Source: Streptomyces coeruleorubidus
GTDB taxonomy: Bacteria > Actinomycetota > Actinomycetes > Streptomycetales > Streptomycetaceae
Assembly (NCBI RefSeq): GCF_008705135.1
Contig: NZ_CP023694.1
Span: 1,488,001-1,552,000 of the forward strand
Direction: 5' to 3'
DNA length: 64,000 bases
Shown: positions 42,632 to 52,464 of the stretch, one piece after another
How positions within the stretch are numbered: position 1 is the stretch's first letter
Layout: every line of letters starts with the position of its first letter
The notes under the pieces: generated by a model
The model's input: only the letters and a program-made list of their open reading frames with translations
Database searches by the model: none
What the model was told of the DNA's origin: nothing
Made by a program: the position numbers and the translations under genes

Positions 42632-43855
42632 ATGACCCAGGCCTCCCCGCCCCCCAACTCCGGCGCCCCGCAACACTTTCCGGTCGTCGTCGTGGGCGCC
42701 GGTCCCGCGGGGATGACCGTCGGCAACATCCTGCGGGCCGCGTCGGTGGACTGCCTGGTGCTGGAGACCGAGACCCGGGAGTTCATCGAGCAGCGGCCCC
42801 GGGCCGGAGTCATCGAGGAATGGGCCGTGCGGGGCCTGGAGAAGCGGGGCCTCGCCCGGAACCTGCTGGACCGCGCGGAGTTGCACACCGCGTGCGAGTT
42901 CCGCTTCGACGGCGAGCGCTACCGGTTCCCCTACGGCGAGCTGACCGACAGTCACCACTTCGTCTACCCGCAGCCGTTGCTGGTGACGGACCTGGTGCGC
43001 GAGTACGCCGACGTACGCGGCGGACAGATCCGCTTCGGGGTCCGGGACGTGCGGGTGCACGACATCGACACCGACCGGCCGTCGGTGTCGTACACCTGCC
43101 CGGAGACGGGTGAACACCGGGTCGTGCACTGCGACTTCGTGGCCGGCTGCGACGGGGCGCGCGGGGTGACGCGGGCCTCCCTGCCGCCGGAGCGGGTCCG
43201 TGTCGCGCGGCACGACTACGGCATCGGCTGGCTGGCCCTGCTCGCCGAGGCGCCGCCGTCCGCCGATTGCGTGCTGTTCGGCTGCCACGCCAAGGGGTTC
43301 GCCGGGCAGATGCCCCGCAGCCCGGAGGTGACCCGCTACTACCTCCAGTGCCCGCCGGGCGACGACCCGGAGAACTGGCCGCACGAACGCGTCTGGGCGG
43401 AGCTCCAGGAGCGGCTCGGGGTGTCCGGTGTGCCGCCGCTGACCGAGGGGCGGCTGATCGAGAAGCGCGTGCTGGACATGCACGACTACGTGGTCGAGCC
43501 GATGGTGTCCGGCCGGCTCTTCCTCGCGGGTGACGCGGCCCATCTGGTCGCCCCCATCGCCGCCAAGGGCATGAACCTCGCCCTGCACGACGCCTTCCTG
43601 CTCGGCGACGCCCTGGTGGCCCACCTGACCGGCGGGGACGACAGCCACCTCGGCGGCTATGCGCAGGCGTGCCTGCGGCGGGTGTGGGACTACCAGGAGT
43701 TCTCGCAGTGGCTGTCCGAGCTGTACCACGGCACGGCGGCGGGCGACCCGTTCCGCGCGGGCACCACCCTCGCCCGGCTGCGCCGCCTGTTCACCTCGCC
43801 CGCGGCGGCCGCCGCCTTCGCCGAGCAGTACCTGGGGACGGCCGCGCGGTACTGA
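42632..43855 (+). CDS. pobA: 4-hydroxybenzoate 3-monooxygenase-like flavoprotein
   Basis: 407 residues. FAD GAGPAG (22-27), the DG motif GCDGARG, and the GD motif GDAAHLVAPIAAKGMNLALHDAFLLGDAL. RAGVIEEWAVRGLEKRGLA and FEFDGERYRFPYGELTDSHHFVYPQ are close to PobA, which makes protocatechuate from 4-hydroxybenzoate with NAD(P)H. Length fits. No pobR or pca genes are adjacent, so the substrate is a strong inference only. Confidence 0.88.
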   Translation: MTQASPPPNSGAPQHFPVVVVGAGPAGMTVGNILRAASVDCLVLETETREFIEQRPRAGVIEEWAVRGLEKRGLARNLLDRAELHTACEFRFDGERYRFPYGELTDSHHFVYPQPLLVTDLVREYADVRGGQIRFGVRDVRVHDIDTDRPSVSYTCPETGEHRVVHCDFVAGCDGARGVTRASLPPERVRVARHDYGIGWLALLAEAPPSADCVLFGCHAKGFAGQMPRSPEVTRYYLQCPPGDDPENWPHERVWAELQERLGVSGVPPLTEGRLIEKRVLDMHDYVVEPMVSGRLFLAGDAAHLVAPIAAKGMNLALHDAFLLGDALVAHLTGGDDSHLGGYAQACLRRVWDYQEFSQWLSELYHGTAAGDPFRAGTTLARLRRLFTSPAAAAAFAEQYLGTAARY

Positions 43856-43856
43856 C

Positions 43857-44222
43857 TCAGTCGTGGACGGGCCGGTCGCTGAGCCGGTGGTCGGCCACGT
43901 TCAGCGCCTCGTCCACGAGCCGGCGCAGATGGCCGTCGCGGAGCGAGTAGATCACCCGGCGACCCTCCTTGCGCGTGTTCACCAGACCCGCGAGACGCAG
44001 TCGCGCCAGGTGCTGGCTGACGGCGGGCCGGGCCGCCCCGCACCTCTCCGTGAGGGTCGTGACGTCGGCCTCTGACTCGGCCAGCGCGTGCAGCAGGGTG
44101 AGCCGGGTGCGGTCACCGAGCAGGGCGAGGATCTCGGCCGCGAGCGCGAACTGTTCCTCGCCGGGGCTGTGCGGATGCGCATCGTGCGCAGATGATAGGT
44201 GCATGCGTGCGCTCATACGCAC
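43857..44222 (-). CDS. ArsR/SmtB-family metalloregulator
   Basis: 121 residues. Winged helix FALAAEILALLGDRTRLTLLHALAESEADVTTLTERCGAARPAVSQHLARLRLAGLVNTRKEGRRVIYSLRDGHLRRLVDEAL. His residues at both ends (HLSSAHDAHPHSP and ADHRLSDRPVHD) could bind metal as in NmtR/KmtR-type sensors. GTG at 44222 or ATG at 44216 or 44204 may be the start. It is divergent from the CDF efflux gene. Confidence 0.9.
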   Translation of the reverse strand: MRMSARMHLSSAHDAHPHSPGEEQFALAAEILALLGDRTRLTLLHALAESEADVTTLTERCGAARPAVSQHLARLRLAGLVNTRKEGRRVIYSLRDGHLRRLVDEALNVADHRLSDRPVHD

Positions 44223-44278
44223 ATAATGGCACCATGGGCGTGAGCACGTCCACTCGCACGCACCGGAAGGGGATTCCC
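44196..44278. promoter_or_regulatory. Intergenic operator/promoter of the ArsR-CDF pair
   Basis: Contains an imperfect dyad, TGCGTG and TACGCA about a short centre (44205-44222), overlapping the first ArsR codons, which suggests autoregulation and control of the divergent CDF gene. Confidence 0.4.
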
Positions 44279-45304
44279 GTGAGCGACCGGCACGAGCATC
44301 CGCACCACCACCACTCCACCGGCCTCCGCCACCGCCTCTCCCACCTCCTCACCCCGCACTCCCACGAGACGGCCGACAAGGTCGACCCGGCACTGGAGTC
44401 CTCGGCCCGCGGGATGCGGGCGCTGTGGGTCTCGCTCGCGGTGCTCGGGGTGACGGCGCTGGCGCAGGCGTTCGTGGTGGCGGCCTCCGGCTCGGTGGCG
44501 CTGCTCGGGGACACCGTGCACAACGCCGCGGACGCGCTGACCGCCGTGCCGCTCGGGATCGCCTTCGTGCTGGGGCGGCGCGCGGCCACCCGGCGCTTCA
44601 CCTACGGCTACGGGCGGGCCGAGGACCTGGCGGGTCTGGTGATCGTGCTGACGATCGCCGCGTCGGCGGCCTTCGCCGGATGGACGGCGATCGACCGCCT
44701 CCTCGACCCGCGCCCGGTCCAGCACGTACCAGCGGTCGCCCTGGCCGCCCTCGTCGGGTTCGCGGGCAACGAGTGGGTGGCCCGCTACCGCATCCGCGTC
44801 GGCCGCGCGATCGGCTCCGCCGCGCTGGTCGCCGACGGACTGCACGCCCGCACCGACGGCTTCACCTCACTGGCCGTGCTGCTGGGCGCCGGCGGGTCGG
44901 CCCTGGGCTGGCAACTGGCCGACCCGATCGTCGGGCTGGCGATCACGGCGGCGATCGCGCTGGTGCTGCGGGACGCCGCGCGGGAGGTGTTCCGCCGGGT
45001 GATGGACGCGGTCGACCCGGCCCTGGTGGACCGGGCCGAGCGGGCGCTGGCCGAGGTCCCCGGGGTGCTCGGGGTCGGCGAGCTGCGGCTGCGCTGGATC
45101 GGTCACCGGCTGCGCGCCGAGGTCGCGGTCGTGGTGGACGGCGACGTGACCGTACGCCAGGCCCACCGCATCGCCGTCGACGCCGAGCACGCGCTGCTGC
45201 ACGCCGTGCCCCGCCTCACCGCGGCCCTGGTCCACGCCGATCCGGAACCGGCCCCGGGCGAGGCCGACCCTCATCTGCCGCTGGCCCACCACGCGGCGGC
45301 CTAG
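44279..45304 (+). CDS. Cation diffusion facilitator (CDF) metal exporter
   Basis: 341 residues. His-rich start SDRHEHPHHHHS, five to six TMs, GSVALLGDTVHNAADALTAVP (HxxxD metal site in TM2) and LVADGLHARTDGFTSL (HxxxD in TM5), then the cytoplasmic C-terminal domain. Exports Zn, Co or Ni. GTG with GGAAGGGGA upstream preferred over an ATG at 44234, which would leave almost no operator space. Confidence 0.92.
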   Translation: MSDRHEHPHHHHSTGLRHRLSHLLTPHSHETADKVDPALESSARGMRALWVSLAVLGVTALAQAFVVAASGSVALLGDTVHNAADALTAVPLGIAFVLGRRAATRRFTYGYGRAEDLAGLVIVLTIAASAAFAGWTAIDRLLDPRPVQHVPAVALAALVGFAGNEWVARYRIRVGRAIGSAALVADGLHARTDGFTSLAVLLGAGGSALGWQLADPIVGLAITAAIALVLRDAAREVFRRVMDAVDPALVDRAERALAEVPGVLGVGELRLRWIGHRLRAEVAVVVDGDVTVRQAHRIAVDAEHALLHAVPRLTAALVHADPEPAPGEADPHLPLAHHAAA

Positions 45305-45314
45305 GGTCTGCCCC

Positions 45315-45872
45315 TCAGGCGACCCCGAGCCCCTCCAGCACCACCCCGCCCGGCAGTTCCGCGAACGCCTTGCCCGGCACCAGCAGCTTGCCGCGCCGCC
45401 GGCCGCTGCCGACCAGCACGTACGGCAGGTCGACGACGGCCGCGTCCACCAGCACGGGCCAGCCGCCGGGCAGTCCGAGCGGGGTGATGCCGCCGTACTC
45501 CATGCCGGTCTCGCCGGTCGCCGTGTCCATCGCGGCGAACGAGGCCTTGCGGGCGCCGAGTTGGCGGCGTACGACGCCGTTGACGTCGACCCGGGTGGTG
45601 GACAGCACGACGCTCGCGGCGAGCGTGGTCTCGCCACCGCGCTTGCCCGCGACGACCACGCAGTTCGCGGACCGCTCCAGCAGGTCGCGGCCGTAGTGCT
45701 CCACGAAGGTGGCCGTGTCGGCCCACTTCGGCTCGGTGTCGACGTAGAGGATCTGGTCGGCGGGGACGCTGCCCTGCCAGTGGCGTACGGCGTCGGCGAC
45801 CGGGCCGGTGAGCTCGTCGAGGCAGGCGGGGGCCGGACGGGCGTCGTCGAAGTGTCCGATGGGTGCGCGCAT
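45315..45872 (-). CDS. YbaK/ProX-type aminoacyl-tRNA deacylase
   Basis: 185 residues. DQILYVDTEPKWADTATFVEHYG, CVVVAGKRGGETTLAASVVLSTTRVDVNGVVRRQLGARKASFA and TGMEYGGITPLGLP match the YbaK fold, with the conserved Lys (GARK) that positions mischarged tRNA. Free-standing trans-editing enzyme, specificity not assignable. Converges with the CDF gene, the stops being 10 bp apart. Confidence 0.9.
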   Translation of the reverse strand: MRAPIGHFDDARPAPACLDELTGPVADAVRHWQGSVPADQILYVDTEPKWADTATFVEHYGRDLLERSANCVVVAGKRGGETTLAASVVLSTTRVDVNGVVRRQLGARKASFAAMDTATGETGMEYGGITPLGLPGGWPVLVDAAVVDLPYVLVGSGRRRGKLLVPGKAFAELPGGVVLEGLGVA

Positions 45873-45915
45873 AGCGGCACGCTAACAACACCGGACCGCC
45901 CTCGGAGCGGGCGTC

Positions 45916-46488
45916 TCAGGTCACGGGCGGCACCGAGACGGCCATCACCATCTCCATCGGCACCTCGCCGGTGTTGCCGTACGTGTGCGGCAGGTTGGCC
46001 TCGAAGGACACGCTCGCACCGGCGGGGACGCGGTGCTCCACGCCGTCGACGGTGAGGGTCAGCTCCCCGGCCGTGACGTGGAGCAGCTCCATCGTGCCGG
46101 CGGGGTGCGGGTCGGACGCGCTGCTCTCGCCGGGCATGAGCCGCCAGTCCCACATCTCCAGCGGTCCGGGCGCCTCGGTGCCCGCGAGCAGCCGGTTGTA
46201 GCTGCCGGCCTCGGTGTGCCACAGCCGTACGGTCTGTTCGGCGGGGACGATGCGGACCTTGGGGCCCTGCTCGTAGTCGAGGAGGGTGGTGATGCTGACA
46301 CCGAGCGCGTCGCCGATCTTGACGACGGTGCCGAGGCTGGGGTTGGTGCGGGCCTGCTCGATCTGGATGAGCATGCCACGGCTGACGCCCGCCCGGGCCG
46401 CGAGCACGTCCAGCGTGAAGCCGCGTACCGCGCGCCAGTGCTTGACGCTGCGCGCCAGGGACTGGGTCAGCAGGTCTAGGTCCGACAC
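45916..46488 (-). CDS. XRE-cupin transcriptional regulator
   Basis: 190 residues. HTH (LARSVKHWRAVRGFTLDVLAARAGVSRGMLIQIEQARTNPSLGTVVKIGDALGVS) and C-terminal cupin (about 110-185: GTMELLHVTAGELTLTVDGVEHRVPAGASVSFEANLPHTYGN). Such regulators sense small metabolites. The GTG has GGACGGA upstream. Divergent from the EamA transporter with a palindrome between them. Confidence 0.92.
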   Translation of the reverse strand: MSDLDLLTQSLARSVKHWRAVRGFTLDVLAARAGVSRGMLIQIEQARTNPSLGTVVKIGDALGVSITTLLDYEQGPKVRIVPAEQTVRLWHTEAGSYNRLLAGTEAPGPLEMWDWRLMPGESSASDPHPAGTMELLHVTAGELTLTVDGVEHRVPAGASVSFEANLPHTYGNTGEVPMEMVMAVSVPPVT

Positions 46489-46513
46489 ATTCCGTCCAAT
46501 ATTCTGTATGACA

Positions 46514-46533
46514 TAGTGCAACTGACTGCACTA
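46514..46533. promoter_or_regulatory. Palindromic operator between XRE-cupin and EamA genes
   Basis: TAGTGCA and TGCACTA separated by 6 bp, perfect arms, 25 bp upstream of the regulator start. A natural site for autoregulation and for control of the exporter. Confidence 0.6.
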
Positions 46534-46585
46534 CGGTGTGGTTGACCTGATCGTTCACCGAACTGTACTGCGAGGCATCCGTCCC

Positions 46586-47443
46586 ATGACAGCGCTCTTC
46601 GCCCTGGCCACCAGCCTGCTGTGGGGACTGGCCGACTTCGGCGGCGGACTGCTGACCCGGCGCACGCCCGCGCTGACGGTGGTTGTGGTCTCGCAGTCGA
46701 TCGCGGTGGTCGTGCTGGGCGTGGTCGTGGTGGCGACGGGCGGCTGGAGCGAGGCGGGGCCGCAGCTGTGGTTCGCCGTGGCCGCCGGTCTGGTCGGGCC
46801 GGTGGCGATGCTCGCCTTCTACAAGGCGCTCGCGCTGGGCCCGATGGGTGTGGTCTCACCGCTGGGCTCGATCGGCGTGGCCGTGCCGGTCGGTGTGGGC
46901 CTCGTGCTGGGCGAGCGCCCCGGCGTGCTCCAGTTCGTCGGCATCCTGGTCGCCGTCGCCGGTGTCTGCCTGGCCGGCGGTCCCCAGTTCGGCGGCGCCG
47001 CCGTGCAGCGCCAGGCCATCGCCCTGACCCTCCTCGCGGCCTTCGGCTTCGGCGCGGTGATGGCCCTGATCGCCGAGGCGTCGACCACCCTGACCGGGCT
47101 GTTCCTGGCACTGTTCGTGCAGCGGGTGACGAATGTCGCCGCCGGTGGACTGGCGCTGTACGTGTCGGTGCGGCGCGGGGCGCCCGCCCTTCCGGCGGAC
47201 GGCTTCGCGTGGCGCTCCCTGCCGGCGCTGGCCTTCGTCGGCCTCGCGGACGTCGCCGCGAACGGCACGTACTCGATCGCCGCGCAGCACGGCCCGGTCA
47301 CCGTCGCCGCCGTGCTCGCCTCGCTCTACCCGGTGGTGACCGCCGTGGCCGCGCGCGGTGTGCTCCGCGAACGGCTGCGGGCGGTGCAGGCCGCGGGTGC
47401 GGGGCTGGCCCTGGTGGGGACGGTTCTGCTGGCGTCGGGCTGA
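46586..47443 (+). CDS. EamA/DMT-family exporter
   Basis: 285 residues, ten TM helices in two EamA repeats (ALATSLLWGLADFGGGLLTRRTPAL, and the second half ADVAANGTYSIAAQHGPVTVAAVLASLYPVVTAVAARGVLRERLR). Exports amino acids or metabolites. The ATG follows GCGAGG. Partner regulator is the divergent XRE-cupin gene. Confidence 0.9.
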   Translation: MTALFALATSLLWGLADFGGGLLTRRTPALTVVVVSQSIAVVVLGVVVVATGGWSEAGPQLWFAVAAGLVGPVAMLAFYKALALGPMGVVSPLGSIGVAVPVGVGLVLGERPGVLQFVGILVAVAGVCLAGGPQFGGAAVQRQAIALTLLAAFGFGAVMALIAEASTTLTGLFLALFVQRVTNVAAGGLALYVSVRRGAPALPADGFAWRSLPALAFVGLADVAANGTYSIAAQHGPVTVAAVLASLYPVVTAVAARGVLRERLRAVQAAGAGLALVGTVLLASG

Positions 47444-47458
47444 GCCGGCCGGGGCGGT

Positions 47459-48256
47459 TCAGGACCCCGGCTCCAGCTCGGCCAGTCCGGCCGCCGCCTC
47501 CTCGGCCGGCTCGGCGAGCCGGGCCGCCGTCTCCTCGTCCAGGCCCGACAGGGCGCACAGCTGCTCGGGGGTGACGCCCTCCGGTATCGGCACCGGCGGC
47601 GGGGTGCGCAGCGGCGGCTGCCAGCCGTCGGCCGGTGTCCACCGCCGTACGACGCGCGCCGGCGCGCCCGCCACCACGGCGTGGTCGGGCACCGCGCCCC
47701 GGACGACCGCGCCCGCGGCCACCACCACGTTCCGCCCGATCCGGGCACCCGGCAGGATCACCGCGCCCGTGCCGATCCAGCAGCCGGGCCCGATCTCCAC
47801 CGGCTCCATCCGCGGCCACTGCTTGCCGATGGGCTCGTGCGGGTCGTCGTAGGAGTGGTTCGTGGACGTGACGTAGACGTACGGACCGAAGTAGCAGTCG
47901 CTGCCGATGGTGACCGTCGTGTCCGCGATGACGTGGCTGCCGCGGCCCAGGACGACGCCGTCGCCGATGCGCAGGATCGGGTCGGGACCGAGGTCGAGGT
48001 CGGGCATCAGGCCCGCGGTGAGGGTGACCTGCTCACCGATGATGCAGTGGGCGCCCAGGTGGATCCAGGGTTCGCCGAAGACCGTGCCGAGCGGGAAGGC
48101 GAGTCTGCTCCCCGTTCCCATCGCGCCGAATCGGTAGCGGCCGGGATGTTCGGCGGTCACGGAACCCGTGCGCTGCACCCAGGCCCAGCCCGCGTGGACG
48201 GCGCGCTGCGCGAGGCCCCGCCGCCAGGATGAGAACGTGTTCTTGCGCTTCGGCAC
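47459..48256 (-). CDS. Left-handed beta-helix acyltransferase
   Basis: 265 residues. Hexapeptide repeats in two blocks (IHLGAHCIIGEQVTLTAGLMPDL, LRIGDGVVLGRGSHVIADTTVTIGSDCYFGPYVYVTSTNHSY, VEIGPGCWIGTGAVILPGARIGRNVVVAAGAVVRG). NHSYDDPHEPIGKQWPRMEPV is the acceptor loop of maltose/galactoside O-acetyltransferase relatives. A C-terminal Pro/Glu-rich tail follows. Acceptor unknown. GTG start. Confidence 0.85.
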   Translation of the reverse strand: MPKRKNTFSSWRRGLAQRAVHAGWAWVQRTGSVTAEHPGRYRFGAMGTGSRLAFPLGTVFGEPWIHLGAHCIIGEQVTLTAGLMPDLDLGPDPILRIGDGVVLGRGSHVIADTTVTIGSDCYFGPYVYVTSTNHSYDDPHEPIGKQWPRMEPVEIGPGCWIGTGAVILPGARIGRNVVVAAGAVVRGAVPDHAVVAGAPARVVRRWTPADGWQPPLRTPPPVPIPEGVTPEQLCALSGLDEETAARLAEPAEEAAAGLAELEPGS

Positions 48257-48367
48257 GAGGTCACCGTACTCAGCGGACGGAGCCCCCACGGCGTCGAGGG
48301 CCTGTGATCTTCGCCCTAACAGGTGGCGTACGGTGCGGGTTGTCTACGACGTTTCCGGGAGGCGGAC

Positions 48368-48895
48368 ATGGGACAGCGGGCGATGATCACGGGCATCGGG
48401 GGCAGGGAGCCGGAGATCGACGAGACGGCGTTCGTGGCGCCGACGGCGTCGGTGATCGGGGGCGTGACGCTGGGGGTGGGCGCGAGCGTCTGGTACGGGG
48501 CCGTCCTGCGCGGTGACGTCGAGACGATCTCCGTCGGTGCGAGCAGCAACGTCCAGGACAACTGCACCCTCCATGCCGACCCGGGGTTTCCTGTGACGGT
48601 GGGCGAGCGGGTCAGCATCGGGCACAACGCCGTGGTGCACGGGGCGACCGTCGAGGACGACTGTCTGATCGGTATGGGGGCGACGGTTCTGAACGGGGCG
48701 GTGATCGGGGCCGGGTCGCTCGTCGCCGCGCAGGCGCTGGTGCCGCAGGGGATGGTCGTGCCGCCCGGGTCGCTGGTGGCGGGGGTGCCCGCGAAGATCC
48801 GGCGGGAGCTGTCGGAGGAGGAGCGGCAGGGAGTCACCCTCAACGGCACGATGTACGCCGAGTTGGCGAAGGCGCACCGTGAGGTGCACGCGTAG
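48368..48895 (+). CDS. Gamma-carbonic-anhydrase-like hexapeptide protein
   Basis: 175 residues, start after GGGAGGCGGAC. Repeat fold with VWYGAVLRGDVETISVGASSNVQDNCTLHADPGFPVTVGERVSIGHNAVVHGATVEDDCLIGMGATVLNGA; His residues at TLHAD and GHNAVVH lie where the zinc ligands of CamH/YrdA-type gamma-CAs are. Whether it hydrates CO2 is uncertain. Confidence 0.9.
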   Translation: MGQRAMITGIGGREPEIDETAFVAPTASVIGGVTLGVGASVWYGAVLRGDVETISVGASSNVQDNCTLHADPGFPVTVGERVSIGHNAVVHGATVEDDCLIGMGATVLNGAVIGAGSLVAAQALVPQGMVVPPGSLVAGVPAKIRRELSEEERQGVTLNGTMYAELAKAHREVHA

Positions 48896-48907
48896 GTTCG
48901 TACAGAC

Positions 48908-49531
48908 CTACTCAGCCGCGACAGCGGGTGCTGCCTTCTTCGCCTTGCGCTTGAGGACCAGCATCGACGTGACGCCGACGAGGACCGCCGCCACCAGGCC
49001 CAGCCACGAGAAGCGCTTCAGCCAGGACTCGGCGACGATGCCGACGTAGTAGATGACCGCGGTCGTGCCGCCGGCCCAGAGGATGCCGCCGAGGACGTTG
49101 GCGATCGCGAACTTCCAGTACGGCATGCGCAGCACGCCCGCGAGGGGGCCCGCGAAGATGCGGAGGAGGGCGACGAAGCGGCCGAAGAAGACGGCCCACA
49201 TGCCCCACTTCTCGAAGGAGCGCTCGGCGGTGGCGATGTGGCCCTCGCTGAAGTGCCTGGGGAACTTCTTGCCGAGCCAGGCCAGCAGGGGTCGGCCGCC
49301 CTTGCGGCCGATGGCGTAGCCGATCGAGTCGCCGATGATCGCGCCGGCCGTGGCGCAGGCGCCGAGGACGACGGGGTCGATGTCGCCGTGCTGGGAGGCG
49401 AGCAGCGCGGAGGAGACCAGGATGATCTCGCCCGGCAGCGGGATGCCCAGGCTTTCCAGGCCGATGACCACTCCCACCAGTGCGTAGACGGCCGCCGCGG
49501 GTACGGTTTCGAGCCACTCCTGGACGTGCAA
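48908..49531 (-). CDS. DedA/SNARE-associated family membrane protein
   Basis: 207 residues, TTG start with AAAGGA upstream. ESLGIPLPGEIILVSSALLAS, GDSIGYAIGRKGGRPLLAWLGKKFPRHFSEGHIATAERSFEKWGMWAVFFGRFVALLRIFAGPLAGVLRMPYWKF are the family landmarks. Four or more TMs. DedA proteins help lipid-carrier recycling and pH or envelope homeostasis. Confidence 0.92.
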   Translation of the reverse strand: MHVQEWLETVPAAAVYALVGVVIGLESLGIPLPGEIILVSSALLASQHGDIDPVVLGACATAGAIIGDSIGYAIGRKGGRPLLAWLGKKFPRHFSEGHIATAERSFEKWGMWAVFFGRFVALLRIFAGPLAGVLRMPYWKFAIANVLGGILWAGGTTAVIYYVGIVAESWLKRFSWLGLVAAVLVGVTSMLVLKRKAKKAAPAVAAE

Positions 49532-49602
49532 CGCCTGATCCTTTCCCTGTGCTTCCCTGCGAGCACGGGAAGCCTACCGGGTGACAGGACGTCCCCCGCG
49601 GC

Positions 49603-51990
49603 TCAGGCGTTCCAGTTCCACTCGGCGACCTCGGGCAGGTCGGTGCCGTGCTCACGGATCCAGGCGTGGTGGCGGGTGCGGGCGTCGGCCATGTGCTGGC
49701 GTACGGTCGTGGCGCGCACTGCGAGTCCCGGGACGCGGTCGATGACGTCCATGACCAGGCGGTAGCGGTCGAGGTCGTTGCGGACGACCATGTCGAAGGG
49801 CGTGGTGGTGGTGCCGGCCTCCTTGTAGCCGCGCACATGCAGGTGCTCGTGGCCGGTGCGGCGGTAGGCCAGGCGGTGGATCAGCCACGGGTAGCCGTGG
49901 TAGGCGAAGATCACCGGCTTGTCGGCGGTGAAGAGGCCGTCGTACTCGAAGTCGTTCATGCCGTGCGGGTGTTCCTCCCGGGGCAGCAGTCGGGCGAGGT
50001 CGACGACGTTCACCACGCGGACCGACAGCTCGGGCAGGTGCCGGCGCAGCAGGTGCGCGGCGGCCAGGGTCTCCTGGGTGGGGACGTCCCCGGCGCAGGC
50101 CAGGACCACGTCGGGTTCGCGGGAGCCGTCCTCGGTGCCGGCCCACTCCCAGATACCGGCGCCGCGGGCGCAGTGGGCCCGGGCCTCGTCCATGGACAGC
50201 CAGTCGAAGCAGGGCTGCTTGCCGGCCACGACGACGTTGACGTAGTCGCGGCTGCGCAGGGCGTGGTCCGCGACCGACAGCAGGGTGTTGGCGTCCGGCG
50301 GCAGGTAGACCCGCACGACCTCGGGGCTCTTGTTGAGGACGTGGTCGACGAAGCCGGGGTCCTGGTGGGAGAAGCCGTTGTGGTCCTGCCGCCACACATG
50401 CGAGGTCAGCAGGTAGTTGAGGGAGGCGATGGGGGCGCGCCACGGCAGTCGCCGGGAGGTGCGCAGCCACTTGATGTGCTGGTTGACCATGGAGTCGACG
50501 ATGTGCACGAACGCCTCATAGCAGGAGAACAGCCCGTGCCGGCCGGTGAGCAGATAGCCCTCCAGCCAGCCCTGGCAGAGGTGTTCGGAGAGGACCTCCA
50601 TCACCCGGCCGTGCCGGTCGAGGTGCTCGTCGACGTCGAGGGTCCCGGCCTGCCAGGCCTTGCCGCTGGCGTCGAAGACGGCCTGGAGCCGGTTGGAGGC
50701 GGTCTCGTCCGGGCCGACCAGGCGGAAGTCACGACGGTCGGCGGTGTCCCGCATGACCTGGGCCAGGAGGTCGCCGAGAACGCGCGTGGGCTCGTGCAGG
50801 GTCGTGCCCGGCTTGTCGACGGGGACGGCGAAGTCGTCCAGGGACGGGATCGGCAGGTCGCGGACGAGCAGCCCGCCGTTGGCGTACGGGGTGGCGCCGA
50901 GCCGCCTGCCGCCCTCGGGGACGCAGGCCAGGACGTCCGCGACCGGCCGGCCCTCGGCGTCGAACAACTCCTCGGGCCGGTAGGAGCGCAGCCAGGCCTC
51001 CAGTTGCCGCAGGTGGTCCGGGTTGTCGCGGACACCGGCCAGCGGCACCTGGTGGGACCGCCAGGTTCCCTCGACCGGCTCGCCGTCCACCTCGGCCGGG
51101 CCGGTCCAGCCCTTCGGGGTGCGCAGCACGATCACCGGCCAGTGCGGGCGCTCGGTCACGCCCTCCTCGCGGGCGGCGTGCTGGGCCTCGGCGATGCGGT
51201 CGAGCGCGGTGTCCATCGCCCGGGCCATCGCGCGGTGGACGGTAGCCGGGTCGTCGCCGCTGACGTGGATCGGCTCGTGGCCGTAACCGCGCAGGAGCGC
51301 GTCGAGCTCGGACTGCGGGAGGCGGGCCGGCACGGTCGGATTGGCGATCTTGTAGCCATTGAGGTGCAGGATCGGCAGGACGGCACCGTCGTGGACGGGG
51401 TCGAGGAACTTGTTGGCGTGCCAGGACCCGGCCAGCGGGCCGGTCTCCGCCTCGCCGTCGCCGATCACGCAGGCGACCAGCAGGCCGGGGTGGTCGAGGG
51501 CGGCGCCGTAGGCGTGGGCGAGGGAGTAGCCGAGTTCGCCGCCCTCGTGGATCGAGCCGGGCACCTCCGGGGCGACGTGGCTGGGCACGCCGCCGGGGAA
51601 CGAGAACTGCCGCATCAGCAGCTCCATGCCCTGCGCGTCCCGCGTCACGTCCGGGTACTTCTCGCTGTAGCTGCCCTCCAGCCAGGAGTTGGCGAGCACC
51701 GACGGACCACCGTGGCCCGGGCCCCAGATGCACAGCGCGTCCAGCGCGCGGTTCCTGATCACCCGGTTGAGGTGCGTGTGGACGAGGTTGAGTCCGGGCG
51801 AGGTGCCCCAGTGGCCGAGCAGCCGCGGCTTGATGTGTTCGGGCCGCAGCGGCTCGGTCAGCAGGGGGTTCGCCAGCAGATAGATCTGACCGGCCGCCAG
51901 GTAGTTGGCGGCCCGCCAGTGGGCGTCCAGCGTGCGCAGTTCCTCGTCGGTCGGTTGCGTGCTGCTGTCCTGGCGCGGGGCCTCGGGCAT
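49603..51990 (-). CDS. xfp: Phosphoketolase (xylulose-5-phosphate/fructose-6-phosphate)
   Basis: 795 residues, full length. TPP enzyme splitting Xu5P or F6P to acetyl-P and GAP or E4[65 protein letters not shown] and the [25 protein letters not shown]/Mg motif are present, as is [16 protein letters not shown] in the second domain. AGGGAGT precedes the ATG. No acetate kinase gene adjoins. Confidence 0.97.
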   Translation of the reverse strand: MPEAPRQDSSTQPTDEELRTLDAHWRAANYLAAGQIYLLANPLLTEPLRPEHIKPRLLGHWGTSPGLNLVHTHLNRVIRNRALDALCIWGPGHGGPSVLANSWLEGSYSEKYPDVTRDAQGMELLMRQFSFPGGVPSHVAPEVPGSIHEGGELGYSLAHAYGAALDHPGLLVACVIGDGEAETGPLAGSWHANKFLDPVHDGAVLPILHLNGYKIANPTVPARLPQSELDALLRGYGHEPIHVSGDDPATVHRAMARAMDTALDRIAEAQHAAREEGVTERPHWPVIVLRTPKGWTGPAEVDGEPVEGTWRSHQVPLAGVRDNPDHLRQLEAWLRSYRPEELFDAEGRPVADVLACVPEGGRRLGATPYANGGLLVRDLPIPSLDDFAVPVDKPGTTLHEPTRVLGDLLAQVMRDTADRRDFRLVGPDETASNRLQAVFDASGKAWQAGTLDVDEHLDRHGRVMEVLSEHLCQGWLEGYLLTGRHGLFSCYEAFVHIVDSMVNQHIKWLRTSRRLPWRAPIASLNYLLTSHVWRQDHNGFSHQDPGFVDHVLNKSPEVVRVYLPPDANTLLSVADHALRSRDYVNVVVAGKQPCFDWLSMDEARAHCARGAGIWEWAGTEDGSREPDVVLACAGDVPTQETLAAAHLLRRHLPELSVRVVNVVDLARLLPREEHPHGMNDFEYDGLFTADKPVIFAYHGYPWLIHRLAYRRTGHEHLHVRGYKEAGTTTTPFDMVVRNDLDRYRLVMDVIDRVPGLAVRATTVRQHMADARTRHHAWIREHGTDLPEVAEWNWNA

Positions 51991-52098
51991 GAGTGACTCC
52001 CTGGGTTCTGCGACGGCCTCAGGAGGAGTACCAGTTTGTTCCGGTTCGATGCCAGGCGCCTCCCGGCCATGTGTCGCATGCGCCCGGTGCGCGCCGCG

Positions 52099-52464
52099 TC
52101 AGCCGCCCACACGTGCGCTCGTCCGCAGCCGCAGGTCCCGTGACGACGCCCCGATCCACAGGTCGCGCGGGCCGGTGCCCAGCACCCAGTCGTGGGCCTT
52201 CGGGTCCCAGGAGGACGGGGTCCGCGGCTCGACGCGCACGGTGACCCGCCGCTGCTCTCCCGGCCCGCCGGGTGAGCCGCCGGTACCCGGCCGGCACGCG
52301 GACCGGCTGGTCGAGCGACAGGCCGGGGAGGGTCCCGCGTACGCCTGAGGAACGTCCACACCGTCGCGCGGCCCGGTGTTGCGGACCGTGCAGGCGACGT
52401 CGAGGCCGTCGGCCGTCCAGCGGGGTCCGGGCGGCGTGGGCCCCAGCGAAAGCCCGGACCCGAC
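52099..52464 (-). pseudogene. C-terminal remnant of a GH3 beta-glucosidase
   Basis: The translation shows a fibronectin-III-like GH3 C-terminus (TADGLDVACTVRNTGPRDGVDVPQAYAGPSP, then RRVTVRVEPRTPSSWDPKAHDWVLGTGPRDLWIGASSRDLRL). The middle reads correctly only in another frame (LPGLSLDQPVRVPAGYRRLT), so two compensating frameshifts are present near 52345 and 52265. The catalytic domain is absent. It follows the lectin-protein gene, separated by a tandem repeat. Confidence 0.7.
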
